DNA from: Candidatus Scatosoma pullistercoris
GTDB lineage: Bacteria > Bacillota > Clostridia > Christensenellales > Borkfalkiaceae
DNA: 49,904 nt
Direction: 5' to 3'
Assembly: GCA_018714725.1 (NCBI GenBank)
Contig: DVMZ01000172.1
Location: 1-49,904, forward strand
In this document: in pieces, positions 16,595-24,892 of the stretch
Layout of the letters: the number at the start of each line of letters is the position of its first letter
How positions within the stretch are numbered: position 1 is the stretch's first letter
Made by a program: the position numbers and the translations under genes
Notes under the pieces: generated by a model
The model's input: only the letters and a program-made list of their open reading frames with translations
Told to the model about the DNA's origin: nothing
Databases searched by the model: none

Positions 16595-19500
16595 TCAGGC
16601 GAGGGAAATCCGATCGGAAACGGAACGCACAAACAGGCCCTTTTCTTCGCCGAGCGTAACGCAGTTGTTCACATACACGGCGAACTGATCGGTGGGTTTG
16701 GTGATGCGGAACAGATTGCAGACGATCACCATGACCTCGTCCATATACAGAGCGACTTTATCTTCCAGCGCGCTGCGGATAAGCGCCACAACCTCGTAGG
16801 GGGTGAAATCCGTCTCGTTCTTGCGGAGCGTATCGCCCGTCTCCACGCGATACTTGTCAAAACCGATGTTTTTATCCGTTTTCCGGTAATATGCCGTTCC
16901 GAAAATCCGCTCGTAACGGAACCCGCAAAGCGCGACGAGCGCCTGCATCCGCGCGTCGATCTTCGCGCCGTATTTGACGATTCCGAGGCCGGAAAGGCAC
17001 CTTCTGACGAGGAAATCGTAAGAAATGGGCTCTTCCGCCGCAACGATGGCTTTCAGCCGGGAGATGATTTCGGCATCGTTTTCTCCCGACGTGACAAAAG
17101 TGGCATTCTCAAACCGCTGTTCGAGCGCCGCCGCTTTATACGGTTTCTTACTGCGGTTGAGACCCGTGCCGCCCCGTTTGTCCGCCCCCGTCAGCTTATC
17201 GAGCAGATCTTTGATCTTTTTGATCTCGCGTTTGGGGTTGTTGTAATAGTTGATGGAATAGACGCGGACGACGTTCCAGTTGTTGCGTTTGAGCGTCTGA
17301 ATCTGCAATACGTTGCGGTCCTTGACGGAAAAGGCATTGGGGCCGTCGCACATGACCGCGAGAATAAACCGGTGACGGTTCTTGGGATCGATGACGGCGA
17401 CGTCGATCTTGAAATCGGACACGCCGACGTCGTAACGGCAGTCGTAGCCGTACGAAGCGAGCTCTTCGGCGATGTATTTGCCGATCCCCGGCTTTTTCCG
17501 GACGAGATATTCGGAAGAAATCGCCAGCGTCGTGCGGCCCTTTTCGGCAAATTCGAGGAAGGCTTTCAGCCCCGCCACGCCCTTGGAACCCGTCTTGGAC
17601 AGGTCGATCATCGCGCCCGTCATCGACGAGAAAATCACCATTTCCTCGCGGGCGCGCGAAACTGCGACGTTCAGCCGCCGCCAGCCGCCGGCCTGGTTGA
17701 GCGGACCGAAGTTCAACGAAACCCTGCCCGTCTTATCCGGCCCGTAACAGACGGAAAAGAGAATGACGTCCCGCTCGTCGCCCTGCACGTTTTCGAGGTT
17801 CTTGACGAAGATGGGCTCCTCGCGGTCGTAGGCGGGGCCGTCCAGTTTTTTCTCGGCGATCAACGCCGTCAAACGTCGTTCGATGTACTCCTTCTGCACG
17901 TTGCTGAACGTCACGATCCCGATGCTGGATTTTCTCAGCGCCGGATCGGACAAACGGCGGATGACTTCCGCCACCAGCGCGTCCCCTTCCGCCTTGTTGC
18001 GCTTGGTGAACCCGCGGTCGTACACGCCGTCCTCCACGCGCACGAATTTCACACGGCTGTCCAGCGAATCCGGCGACGGGAAGGTGCACAGCTTGTTGCC
18101 GTAGTACATGATATTGGAGAAAGCGATCAGGCTTTCGTGCTTGCTCCGGTAGTGCCAGGTCAGGTGCCGCTGCGGAATACCGAGGGCGAGGCAGTCGTCG
18201 AGAACGCTTTCCATGTCCTCGTTTTCGAGGTTGTCCTCGTCCACGTAATTGGTGTTGAAAAAGGCCGTCGGCGGCAGCTGTTTGGGGTCTCCGACGACGA
18301 TCGCGCTCTTCGCGCGGGCCAGGGAGCCGATCGCTTCCGCGGTGGGCATCTGCGAAGCCTCGTCGAAAATCACCATGTCGAACATGCCGTTTTCCGCCTG
18401 CAGATACTGCGAAACGGTGATCGGACTCATCAGCATACACGGGGCCACGACTTTCAGAAGTTCGGGAATTTCCTCAAACAGCTTGCGAAGCCCCATACCG
18501 CGCAGATTGCTCTTGGCCAGCCGCCCGAAGTTGACCACTTCGAGGCTTAAACTTCCCTCCGTGGAAGCCGTGGGCAGGCGGGAAATCAGCCGCGCGCGGA
18601 TCTCCTCCCGCGTGAGCCTTGCAAAATCGTCCAGCGCCAGGCGCAGCGATTCCGTCTCCTCTTCCATGAGCGTGGCGGAAAACCGGGACAGCAACGGATC
18701 AAGGGGTATGTTCGTCTGCAAAAAGTTTTTGTAAATATTCTTTTCAAAACTGTCGACGATGTTTTCGCTGGTCACCGACCCGTTTTCCAGCGCGTCGGTC
18801 ATGAAGGTCAGCCCCGCCTCGTTCAGCTTCTCCGCCGTCGCGCGGTACATGCACCAGTTGCCCAGCATATCGATGTTGTCGATGAGCGCGCCCGCCTTGG
18901 AAGTATAATATTCCAGAACGTCCTCTTCGGGCACTTTTTTCCGGTCCGCGGCCGTGACGGACAAAAAGCTCTCTTCCGCCGCATAGAAACTCGACACCGA
19001 GCGCAGCAGCCCTTTGAGCACCGGCCGGGTATAGCCGTTCGCCGCGCGGATACACATGCTGTTGAAACTGTCGGCGTTATAATCCATGAACAGCCGCCCG
19101 CAGATATCGTGCAAAGCGTACAGGTCGGCGAGGAATTGCTTTCTGCCGTCGAAGAAATCCACTTTCCCGAACGCGCCCGTGAAATTCCGAGACAGCCGGG
19201 TATTGGTGCGGATGCGGTCCATCGCTTCGTAAATCTCCGTCACCGTCTGCAGATGCTTGACGACATCCTCGCTCTTCATCGGCGATACGGCGACTTTCGA
19301 GAGCTTTTTTGCCACCGCCGAAGCGGTTTTATCCCGCTCGTAATCAATTCTTCCCGTGTCCAGCCAGGCGCCCAGTTCCCTGTATTCCCTGCCGATATCC
19401 ACCAGTTTCTTAAAACTTCTGAAATAGGCGTCCAGGCAGACGTCCAGCCGCTTGTTGGCATTGAAAAACGCGTAGAATTCCTCTTCGTTTTCCCGGAAAT

Positions 19501-22252
19501 ACCGGTTCAGCGTCCCGCCGTCCAGCAATTTTGCCGCTTCCGTCAGCAATTCCAGCTTTTTCCGCGTGAGCGTGCTGATCCGCTGGCGATAGAGTTCCAG
19601 AAAGAGCGCGACGTAATTTTTCAGGTGCTTGATCTCCGCGATCACGACTTCGGAGGAGCAGTAAATGGCGTCCCGCAGATCGCGCGAATATTCGGTGAGA
19701 TTGACATTGGCGAACGGGGAATTGTACACGCCGCCGCACTCTTTCGCCGCCGCGGCCGCCTGCACCATCATCGTTTCGTACTCCTCGATCTTCTCCTTTG
19801 TGAGGCTGTCGTAGAAAGTACTCTCGATGTTCATGATGTCCGGCGCGTTTTTATTGCGCAGACAGATGAGCAGCGCCTCGTACACCGATACGCCCAGACG
19901 GCGCTTTTTATGCAGGGCCGCCGACGGTTCCGCCAGGTCCTTTTTCAGCTGCGCGACGGACGCGCTCTTTTCCGAAAGACTGACGTTTTCCTGCGCCCCG
20001 GCAAGGGCCAGGGTTGCGGTGAGCTTCTGCAGCACTTCCGCTTTGTTGGTCTTGTTGGAATGCAGTTCGAGACAGAAATCCCCCAGGCCCAAAGCGTCCA
20101 GACGCTTTTTGACGACGGACAGCGCCGCCTGTTTTTCCGCAACGAACAGCACCCGTTTCCCGTCGTTGAGCGCATTTGCGATCATATTGGTGATCGTCTG
20201 GCTTTTGCCCGTTCCGGGCGGGCCGTGCAGGACAAACGTCTTGCCCGTCTGCGAAAGCGCCACCGCTTCCCATTGCGAGGAATCGGCCGGCAGGGGCATC
20301 AGCGTCTGCGCAGGCGCGCATTCGTCCTCTTTCAGTTCGACGTCCTTCGTATCGGAAATTTCGCAACGGTTGTGCAGAAGGGAAGAGATGAGTTCGTTTT
20401 TCGCGAACACGTCCATATTCTTGCGCAGGTCCTGCCACATCTGATACCGGGCGAAAGAAAAGGCCGCGATATAAACGTCGTCAAATACCTGCCAGTCCTT
20501 CATGTTGACGACTTCCATGCGGACCATCGCCAGAATTTCGGAAATTTTCAACCCCTGCACCGCGCCGTCCAGGCCGCGGATATCGATGTTGAATTCCTGT
20601 TTGAGAAATTCGAGCAGGGTGGAATTGACGGAAAATTCCTCGTCGGTGGGCGAAACGGCATACCCGACCCCGCCCTTGGCCTTTTTCAGGACGACGGGCC
20701 TGAGAACGAGCGGCGCATAGTTGACTTTGCCGTCCTCGCGCGAATACCAGCGCAAAAATCCGAGCGCGAGATAGAGAATTTTCGTTCCCGATTCCTCGTC
20801 CGCCTCTTTGCTCCGCTTGATCAGCCGGTTGACCGTCTCATTGAGGACGACCTCTTCCGAAAAGGTGCGCATGACCCCGCCCGAAACTTCCAGGGCGATG
20901 AGTTCGCGCATGCTCTTGATTTCCTGCGCCGCGCCGAAAAAGACTTTGCGGCGGGTGATTTCCGATACTGCCGCGGTGGCGCCCGCCAGCCGCATTTCAT
21001 CCTTTTCCTCCAACGCCGCCAACGTGGCGTCCGGATCGGCGGACAGGACGTGCAGGACCATCTTTTCGGGCGGGAAATTGAGCAATGTATTTTTCAGGGA
21101 AAGATCGAGCAGTCTCCGTTCCCACTGTTTGTCCTTGGTCTGTTTGCCGTCGAGGCTGAGTTTCTTCGCCTCGGTGAGCATTTTCGGCGCGGCGTCGGGA
21201 GACATATCCTCTTCCGACAGAATTTCATAGCCTTTGAGATTGCGCGCGCGGAGGGGCAACGGCCGGATATGCGCGATCCGGCAACGGCGGATGTCCACAT
21301 ATTTGTCGTAATATCCGCCCGCGTTCAGACGTTGCAGGAAATGCGCTTCCGAAGTGGAATAGGCGACGTTCTTGTCCGAAAACAGGTCGTTGATGTCAAA
21401 ACAGCTGAGATTGTTGATCCCGTCGGAAACGTATTTTCCCAGTCTCTGGATATCGTCCGACACCGTATCCATAAAACAGCTGTCATACAGCCAGACGCCG
21501 CAGGTGACTTCCTTTTCCCCCAGGACAATGACGGGATGCAGGCCGAGATTCTCGACGCAGGCCGAAAAGAGCAAAGCCAGTTCCAGCGGAGTGGCCTTGC
21601 GTTCCGCCAGCAATTTTACGCCCGCGCCCGCTTCCGTCGGAACGGAAATATCCGATTCTTTCCGCTCGAAAGCATAACGCCGGATACAGGCATACAGCGC
21701 CGCCGCCGTCTGTCTGATCGCGTTTTTGTTGTTCCCCTCATAGCCGCCGAGTTCATTTTCGACGCCCCATTTTTTCAGCTGCGCCGCGATCTCCGCTTTC
21801 AGCCGCTCGCAATCGGCGAGTTTCGGCCGCACAAAAGAAGCGAGCAATTCCGCATTTCCCGAAGTCCCCTGCCAATAATCGAACGGCAGCGCGACGACTT
21901 TCAGCCGCGCGGAAGCGAGCAGCTGCTTGTCCTTTCTGAGCTCAACGGAAATTTCCTCTTCCCGCACTTCTTCCAGGCCGACAAAGTACAGCGGGGAAAG
22001 TATGTTGCCCAGCTCCACTTCCACCGTGCTTTCAAACGGAATTTCTTCCAACGGCTTGACGCAGGACACCAAAAGTCCATGGTCGTTGGTGACGGAAAGA
22101 ATCAGATCGGCAATCGCATCCGTTCCGCCGTTCTCAATCCGAAGGGTCGTAAAAAGAGGTGCCTGCGTGAAATAATCGGCATACGACACCACTCCCAGCG
22201 CTTCCGCACTGAGCGTGATCCCGTCTTCCAGTCTCTGCTTTTTCTGTGCCAT
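16595..22252 (-). CDS. Giant DUF4011 superfamily I helicase with nuclease-like domain
   Basis: This 1885-residue protein has an N-terminal beta-rich and transglutaminase-like region (1-330). DUF4011 follows, with RRLLDLSLKNTLLNF near 380. A split superfamily I helicase comes next: Walker A GPPGTGKSQT near 676, Walker B FDEASQ near 1296, GDPKQLPPT near 1320 and the SRAREEM arginine motif near 1535. An MTES_1575-type restriction-endonuclease-like domain (about 1590-1665) and a DUF3320 C-terminus (from about 1740) complete it. In the nuclease-like domain the usual IECDG is VMCDG, losing the acidic residue. Proteins with this architecture occur in defence islands as single-gene candidates. It has its own SigA promoter at 22290-22318. 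A role in defence or DNA repair is inference. Confidence 0.85.
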   Translation of the reverse strand: MAQKKQRLEDGITLSAEALGVVSYADYFTQAPLFTTLRIENGGTDAIADLILSVTNDHGLLVSCVKPLEEIPFESTVEVELGNILSPLYFVGLEEVREEEISVELRKDKQLLASARLKVVALPFDYWQGTSGNAELLASFVRPKLADCERLKAEIAAQLKKWGVENELGGYEGNNKNAIRQTAAALYACIRRYAFERKESDISVPTEAGAGVKLLAERKATPLELALLFSACVENLGLHPVIVLGEKEVTCGVWLYDSCFMDTVSDDIQRLGKYVSDGINNLSCFDINDLFSDKNVAYSTSEAHFLQRLNAGGYYDKYVDIRRCRIAHIRPLPLRARNLKGYEILSEEDMSPDAAPKMLTEAKKLSLDGKQTKDKQWERRLLDLSLKNTLLNFPPEKMVLHVLSADPDATLAALEEKDEMRLAGATAAVSEITRRKVFFGAAQEIKSMRELIALEVSGGVMRTFSEEVVLNETVNRLIKRSKEADEESGTKILYLALGFLRWYSREDGKVNYAPLVLRPVVLKKAKGGVGYAVSPTDEEFSVNSTLLEFLKQEFNIDIRGLDGAVQGLKISEILAMVRMEVVNMKDWQVFDDVYIAAFSFARYQMWQDLRKNMDVFAKNELISSLLHNRCEISDTKDVELKEDECAPAQTLMPLPADSSQWEAVALSQTGKTFVLHGPPGTGKSQTITNMIANALNDGKRVLFVAEKQAALSVVKKRLDALGLGDFCLELHSNKTNKAEVLQKLTATLALAGAQENVSLSEKSASVAQLKKDLAEPSAALHKKRRLGVSVYEALLICLRNKNAPDIMNIESTFYDSLTKEKIEEYETMMVQAAAAAKECGGVYNSPFANVNLTEYSRDLRDAIYCSSEVVIAEIKHLKNYVALFLELYRQRISTLTRKKLELLTEAAKLLDGGTLNRYFRENEEEFYAFFNANKRLDVCLDAYFRSFKKLVDIGREYRELGAWLDTGRIDYERDKTASAVAKKLSKVAVSPMKSEDVVKHLQTVTEIYEAMDRIRTNTRLSRNFTGAFGKVDFFDGRKQFLADLYALHDICGRLFMDYNADSFNSMCIRAANGYTRPVLKGLLRSVSSFYAAEESFLSVTAADRKKVPEEDVLEYYTSKAGALIDNIDMLGNWCMYRATAEKLNEAGLTFMTDALENGSVTSENIVDSFEKNIYKNFLQTNIPLDPLLSRFSATLMEEETESLRLALDDFARLTREEIRARLISRLPTASTEGSLSLEVVNFGRLAKSNLRGMGLRKLFEEIPELLKVVAPCMLMSPITVSQYLQAENGMFDMVIFDEASQMPTAEAIGSLARAKSAIVVGDPKQLPPTAFFNTNYVDEDNLENEDMESVLDDCLALGIPQRHLTWHYRSKHESLIAFSNIMYYGNKLCTFPSPDSLDSRVKFVRVEDGVYDRGFTKRNKAEGDALVAEVIRRLSDPALRKSSIGIVTFSNVQKEYIERRLTALIAEKKLDGPAYDREEPIFVKNLENVQGDERDVILFSVCYGPDKTGRVSLNFGPLNQAGGWRRLNVAVSRAREEMVIFSSMTGAMIDLSKTGSKGVAGLKAFLEFAEKGRTTLAISSEYLVRKKPGIGKYIAEELASYGYDCRYDVGVSDFKIDVAVIDPKNRHRFILAVMCDGPNAFSVKDRNVLQIQTLKRNNWNVVRVYSINYYNNPKREIKKIKDLLDKLTGADKRGGTGLNRSKKPYKAAALEQRFENATFVTSGENDAEIISRLKAIVAAEEPISYDFLVRRCLSGLGIVKYGAKIDARMQALVALCGFRYERIFGTAYYRKTDKNIGFDKYRVETGDTLRKNETDFTPYEVVALIRSALEDKVALYMDEVMVIVCNLFRITKPTDQFAVYVNNCVTLGEEKGLFVRSVSDRISLA

Positions 22253-22289
22253 GATCGGTTTTGCACTCCGCCTGAATAATTTCCCTTTT

Positions 22290-22318
22290 ATTATACACTT
22301 TTTTTATTGAAAAATCAA
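22290..22318 (-). promoter_or_regulatory. Promoter of the DUF4011 helicase gene
   Basis: On the minus strand TTGATT (22313-22318) and a perfect TATAAT (22290-22295) are separated by 17 bp, about 38 nt before the ATG at 22252. Confidence 0.75.
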
Positions 22319-22555
22319 CCCCTGCAAGGCTTTTTTCTGCGAAAGGTCCGACAAATGTCGTTTTCTCTTTTCTTCCCCGGAATCCGGCATTTTCCGCCTT
22401 AATTTTTTGCCGCTTCCCCGTTTTTTTATCTAAAAAATCCCCTTTCCTGTCGCCGGAAACGGGATTGCATATCGGCTTCCTCTTCCCGCCCGCACCGACT
22501 GAAAAAACTTTTCCTCATAAAAACCGTCCGCCCTGACGCCGGCCCGGCCCAAGTC
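22319..22555. other. Intergenic stretch between helicase promoter and XRE terminator
   Basis: This part of the gap has no recognised gene. It is pyrimidine-rich on the plus strand, with several T-runs and poor ORFs. No repeat or RNA gene was recognised. Confidence 0.4.
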
Positions 22556-22579
22556 AAAAAAAGCGGCGCCCCCCGCGCC
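22556..22579 (-). terminator. Terminator of the XRE regulator gene
   Basis: On the minus strand GGCGC-GGGGG-GCGCC (22565-22579) is followed by GC and seven T residues (22556-22562). It lies 5 bp after the XRE stop codon. Confidence 0.6.
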
Positions 22580-22583
22580 CCTT

Positions 22584-22784
22584 CTACGTCAGAATTCCGT
22601 CAAACGTCTCATCGAAAATTTCACAGAGCTTCGCCAGCAGAAAAAAACCGGGTTCGCACACTCCCTTTTCCCAGGCGCTGATCGTCCTCTGGTCTACCCC
22701 CAACGCCCCTGCCAGCTGCTTCTGCGTCATTCCCGCACTCCGCCGCAAAGCCCTCAGATTTTCGGCAAATTTTATGGCTTTCAT
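22584..22784 (-). CDS. XRE-family (Cro/CI) DNA-binding regulator
   Basis: The 66-residue protein is almost entirely one HTH_3 domain: FAENLRALRRSAGMTQKQLA, then GVDQRTISAWEKG as recognition helix region, then FLLAKLCEIFDETFDGIL. The ATG at 22784 is the only sensible start; its own SD is weak because A/T-rich operator DNA lies directly upstream. Two ACCAA-N5-TTGGT palindromes sit just beyond the start, one within the divergent consensus promoter, so it probably represses that promoter and itself. There is no dimerisation or protease domain, so it resembles small phage or toxin-antitoxin repressors. Confidence 0.9.
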   Translation of the reverse strand: MKAIKFAENLRALRRSAGMTQKQLAGALGVDQRTISAWEKGVCEPGFFLLAKLCEIFDETFDGILT

Positions 22785-22795
22785 ATGATTATTTT

Positions 22796-22839
22796 ACCAA
22801 ATTATTTGGTTTTTTAATTGACATACCAAAAATATTGGT
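22796..22839. promoter_or_regulatory. Twin palindromic operators of the XRE regulator
   Basis: ACCAAA-TTA-TTTGGT (22796-22810) and ACCAA-AAATA-TTGGT (22825-22839) share the form ACCAA-N5-TTGGT, with centres 29 bp apart (nearly three helical turns). The second fills the spacer of the plus-strand promoter exactly. Binding by the adjacent XRE protein is inferred. Confidence 0.75.
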
Positions 22840-22846
22840 GTATAAT
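22818..22846 (+). promoter_or_regulatory. Consensus SigA promoter reading away from the XRE gene
   Basis: TTGACA (22818-22823), 17 bp, TATAAT (22841-22846): a full match to the consensus. Transcription should begin near 22853. An operator palindrome lies between the two hexamers, so the promoter would be strong but tightly repressible. Confidence 0.88.
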
Positions 22847-22856
22847 AAAGAAAGTC

Positions 22857-23234
22857 ATGATACTATCGATGAAAGAACTTTTGTTTTCCAGGACAAAGAC
22901 TACACGATTCTTCATTGGTTTTCCCGTACGGCCGTCACAGGGCGTGCGGGAAATTTTTATTTTCGGGGACGAAAATCCGACCCGAAAAAAACAGAGCCGA
23001 CGCGGCAAAGCAGTAAGCGGAAAAGGATCGGAGCAGCCGGAAACAAAAAGGCGGAACGGAAACACGGCACGGACAAAAAACGCGAAACCGGTATCCGAAG
23101 CGGAAAAGCCGAAGCCGGAAACAAAACGGGTTACGGGACAGCGCAAAGCGGTCGACGGGGCAAAAGCCGCGGCGTCCGAAGCGCAGAGCCGAACGAAAAA
23201 ACGGGCGGATTCAAAAAACGCAGCCGCCGTTTGA
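22857..23234 (+). CDS. Lys/Arg-rich low-complexity protein under XRE control (candidate)
   Basis: Starting at the ATG at 22857, only about 4 nt after the predicted transcript start, the frame encodes 125 residues. A short folded-looking N-terminus (MKELLFSRTKTTRFFIGF) is followed by a long basic, disordered tail rich in K, R, E, A and P. The word PETKR recurs 26 codons apart, and the underlying 14-bp DNA repeat is in frame, which supports coding. No family is recognised. A near-leaderless start and a weak SD (AAAGAAAG) leave translation uncertain. A second ATG lies at 22869. The transcript could instead be a non-coding RNA. Confidence 0.4.
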   Translation: MILSMKELLFSRTKTTRFFIGFPVRPSQGVREIFIFGDENPTRKKQSRRGKAVSGKGSEQPETKRRNGNTARTKNAKPVSEAEKPKPETKRVTGQRKAVDGAKAAASEAQSRTKKRADSKNAAAV

Positions 23235-23555
23235 CCGGTCATTCATGCGGCAGGCCTCTCCCGGCGTCAGCGTCGGGAACGCCTTGCTTCCGGCGTCAGA
23301 CAAAACGTGCTTTTACGGAACGGCAGGCTTCCGATCCCGTAAACCGGATGAATATGCAACAAACATCCATTTTTTATACAATTTTACTGAAAAATCGGTA
23401 ACGGATGCCCGCCGGCCATCATTGGTCGGCGGGCATCCGGCAGAATGAAATTTTCCGGCTTACGACACCCCGAAAGCCGGGCGCAGAGGACCTTGAAACT
23501 TCCGGAATGGTTTCCCGTCCGCCGTGTTCCTCTCCCGGAAAGACGGGTTGTTTTT
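23235..23555. other. Convergent intergenic region
   Basis: This stretch between the basic ORF and nrnA has no supported gene. Its main element is the strong hairpin at 23402-23439. A second plus-strand frame stays open to 23401 but has no start codon after the promoter. Confidence 0.45.
23402..23439 (-). terminator. Strong hairpin, probable terminator downstream of nrnA
   Basis: A 16-bp stem (23402-23417 with 23424-23439, one G-T pair) encloses a 6-nt loop. On the minus strand five T residues follow about 7 nt later (23390-23394). It may also stop plus-strand transcripts from the XRE-controlled promoter. Confidence 0.55.
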
Positions 23556-24518
23556 TCAGAGATATTGCGACACCGTGTACGACAGGCGGTCGATGACTTC
23601 TTCGGGATCGCCGAACAACATACAACCCGCCGCGCGGACATGGCCCCCGCCGCCGTAGACGCCGGCAATTTTGTTGACGTCCGCATAGGTTTTGGAGCGC
23701 AGAGAAATCTTATACTGTCCCTCTTTCACTTCCATGACGGAAGCGCTGACCTCCACCGTATCCACGGTGAGCGGGAAATCGACAAATCCTTCCGTCATGC
23801 CGTTGTCCGCGCCGAATTTTTTCATCGCGTCCAGCGTGATGAGAATCACCGCGAAACGGTCGCTGAGAAGATAGCGGATCCGGCTCATCGTATCCACATA
23901 AAAATCCGCGCGAGCCCGGGGCTGTTTCCGGAAAAGGTTATAGTTGAGCGCGGCGGGATCCGCCCCCGCTTTCACCAGTTTCGCCGCCGTCAGAAAAGTT
24001 TCTTCCGTCACGTCGTCGTGAGAAAAATTCCCCGAATCGGTCAAAAGGCCCAACAGGAGATACTCTGCCGTTTTTCGGTCAAGTGCGACACCCATGGCTT
24101 CGATGAGCAACGTCATATTCATACAATTCGCGGAACATTCCCGCACGAAATTGTACTTTGCGAAACGGGTGTTGGAGATGTGGTGATCGATGTTGATCGT
24201 ATCGTGTTTCTTCGCCGCGAGACGGAATTTGTCCGCAAGGGCGCCGAAACGCTGTTCGTCGCTCGAATCCACCGCGATATACAGTTCGCAATCGCCCGGC
24301 AATTCCTTCTGAACCCGGCCGATCCCTTCCAGGAAAGCAAGATTGGACGGAATCTCCGATTCGTCGCACACGCAATGCGGAATCCCGAGGGTTTCCAATG
24401 CCGACGACAGGGCCAGCGCACTGCCGAAAGCGTCGCCGTCCGGGCGCATATGCGTCAGAACGGCGACGCTTTTCGCCCCTTTGATGCGCGAAGCGATTTC
24501 TTCCAGCGTCGCGTTCAC
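23556..24518 (-). CDS. nrnA: NrnA-type DHH phosphoesterase (oligoribonuclease / pAp phosphatase)
   Basis: The 320-residue enzyme degrades short RNA oligonucleotides and pAp. The DHH domain shows HMRPDGDAFGSA (near 20), AVDSSDEQRFG, and the DHH triad in NIDHHISN. The DHHA1 domain ends with GGGGHVRAAGC. The start is GTG at 24518 with GGAGGAGG a few nt upstream; it overlaps the rbfA stop as GTGA. It closes the nusA-infB operon, a normal position in Firmicutes, and is followed by the hairpin at 23402-23439. Confidence 0.92.
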   Translation of the reverse strand: MNATLEEIASRIKGAKSVAVLTHMRPDGDAFGSALALSSALETLGIPHCVCDESEIPSNLAFLEGIGRVQKELPGDCELYIAVDSSDEQRFGALADKFRLAAKKHDTINIDHHISNTRFAKYNFVRECSANCMNMTLLIEAMGVALDRKTAEYLLLGLLTDSGNFSHDDVTEETFLTAAKLVKAGADPAALNYNLFRKQPRARADFYVDTMSRIRYLLSDRFAVILITLDAMKKFGADNGMTEGFVDFPLTVDTVEVSASVMEVKEGQYKISLRSKTYADVNKIAGVYGGGGHVRAAGCMLFGDPEEVIDRLSYTVSQYL

Positions 24519-24892
24519 TTTTCCTCCTCCCCTTCTTCGGAAACGTGGATTTTTTTGAAAAGTTCGTCCATTTTCGCGCCGTAAGCCATGCTGCCGTCCC
24601 ACAGAAAAGTGAGCGCCGGCACCGTGCGCATGCGCATGACCTGCGACAGTTCATGCCGGATGAATCCGGCGTTTTCCGAAAGGATGTCGAAGGACTTCGC
24701 TTTTTCCGCGTCGTCCTTCGCGTAAATGCTGATATAGATCTTTGCCGTTTTGAGATCGGGCGCGACATCCGCTTCCGTCACGGAAATGATGCCTTTCAGC
24801 TCCGGTTCCTTATCTTTGAGCCGGGTACGGATGATTTCGCTGATCTCTTTCTGATATTCCCCGTTCAGACGGGAACTTCTCGAAACCTTCAT
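24515..24892 (-). CDS. rbfA: Ribosome-binding factor A
   Basis: The 125-residue KH-fold protein binds the 30S subunit during late 16S maturation. It begins MKVSRSSRLNGEYQKEISEII and contains the family segment ISVTEADVAPDLKTAKIYIS and the C-terminal RTVPALTFLWDGS. The ATG at 24892 overlaps the infB stop as ATGA, so it is translationally coupled; the extension to 24922 is not supported. Confidence 0.95.
   Translation of the reverse strand: MKVSRSSRLNGEYQKEISEIIRTRLKDKEPELKGIISVTEADVAPDLKTAKIYISIYAKDDAEKAKSFDILSENAGFIRHELSQVMRMRTVPALTFLWDGSMAYGAKMDELFKKIHVSEEGEEEK

Noticed and set aside
16460..18550. 696-codon open frame on the plus strand
   Set aside because: Antisense to the end of the helicase gene, with no family signature.
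19109..22279. 1056-codon open frame on the plus strand
   Set aside because: It lies antisense to the DUF4011 helicase; no domain is recognisable and the opposite strand has clear helicase motifs. It is a by-product of high-GC codon use.
22814..23242. 142-codon minus-strand frame opposite the basic ORF
   Set aside because: No ribosome-binding site or promoter; it would read into the XRE operator region and looks like a reverse image of Lys/Glu-rich coding.
22835..23401. Alternative 188-codon frame over the basic ORF
   Set aside because: Its only starts (TTG/GTG) lie inside the promoter, before the predicted transcript start, and no later start exists until near its end.
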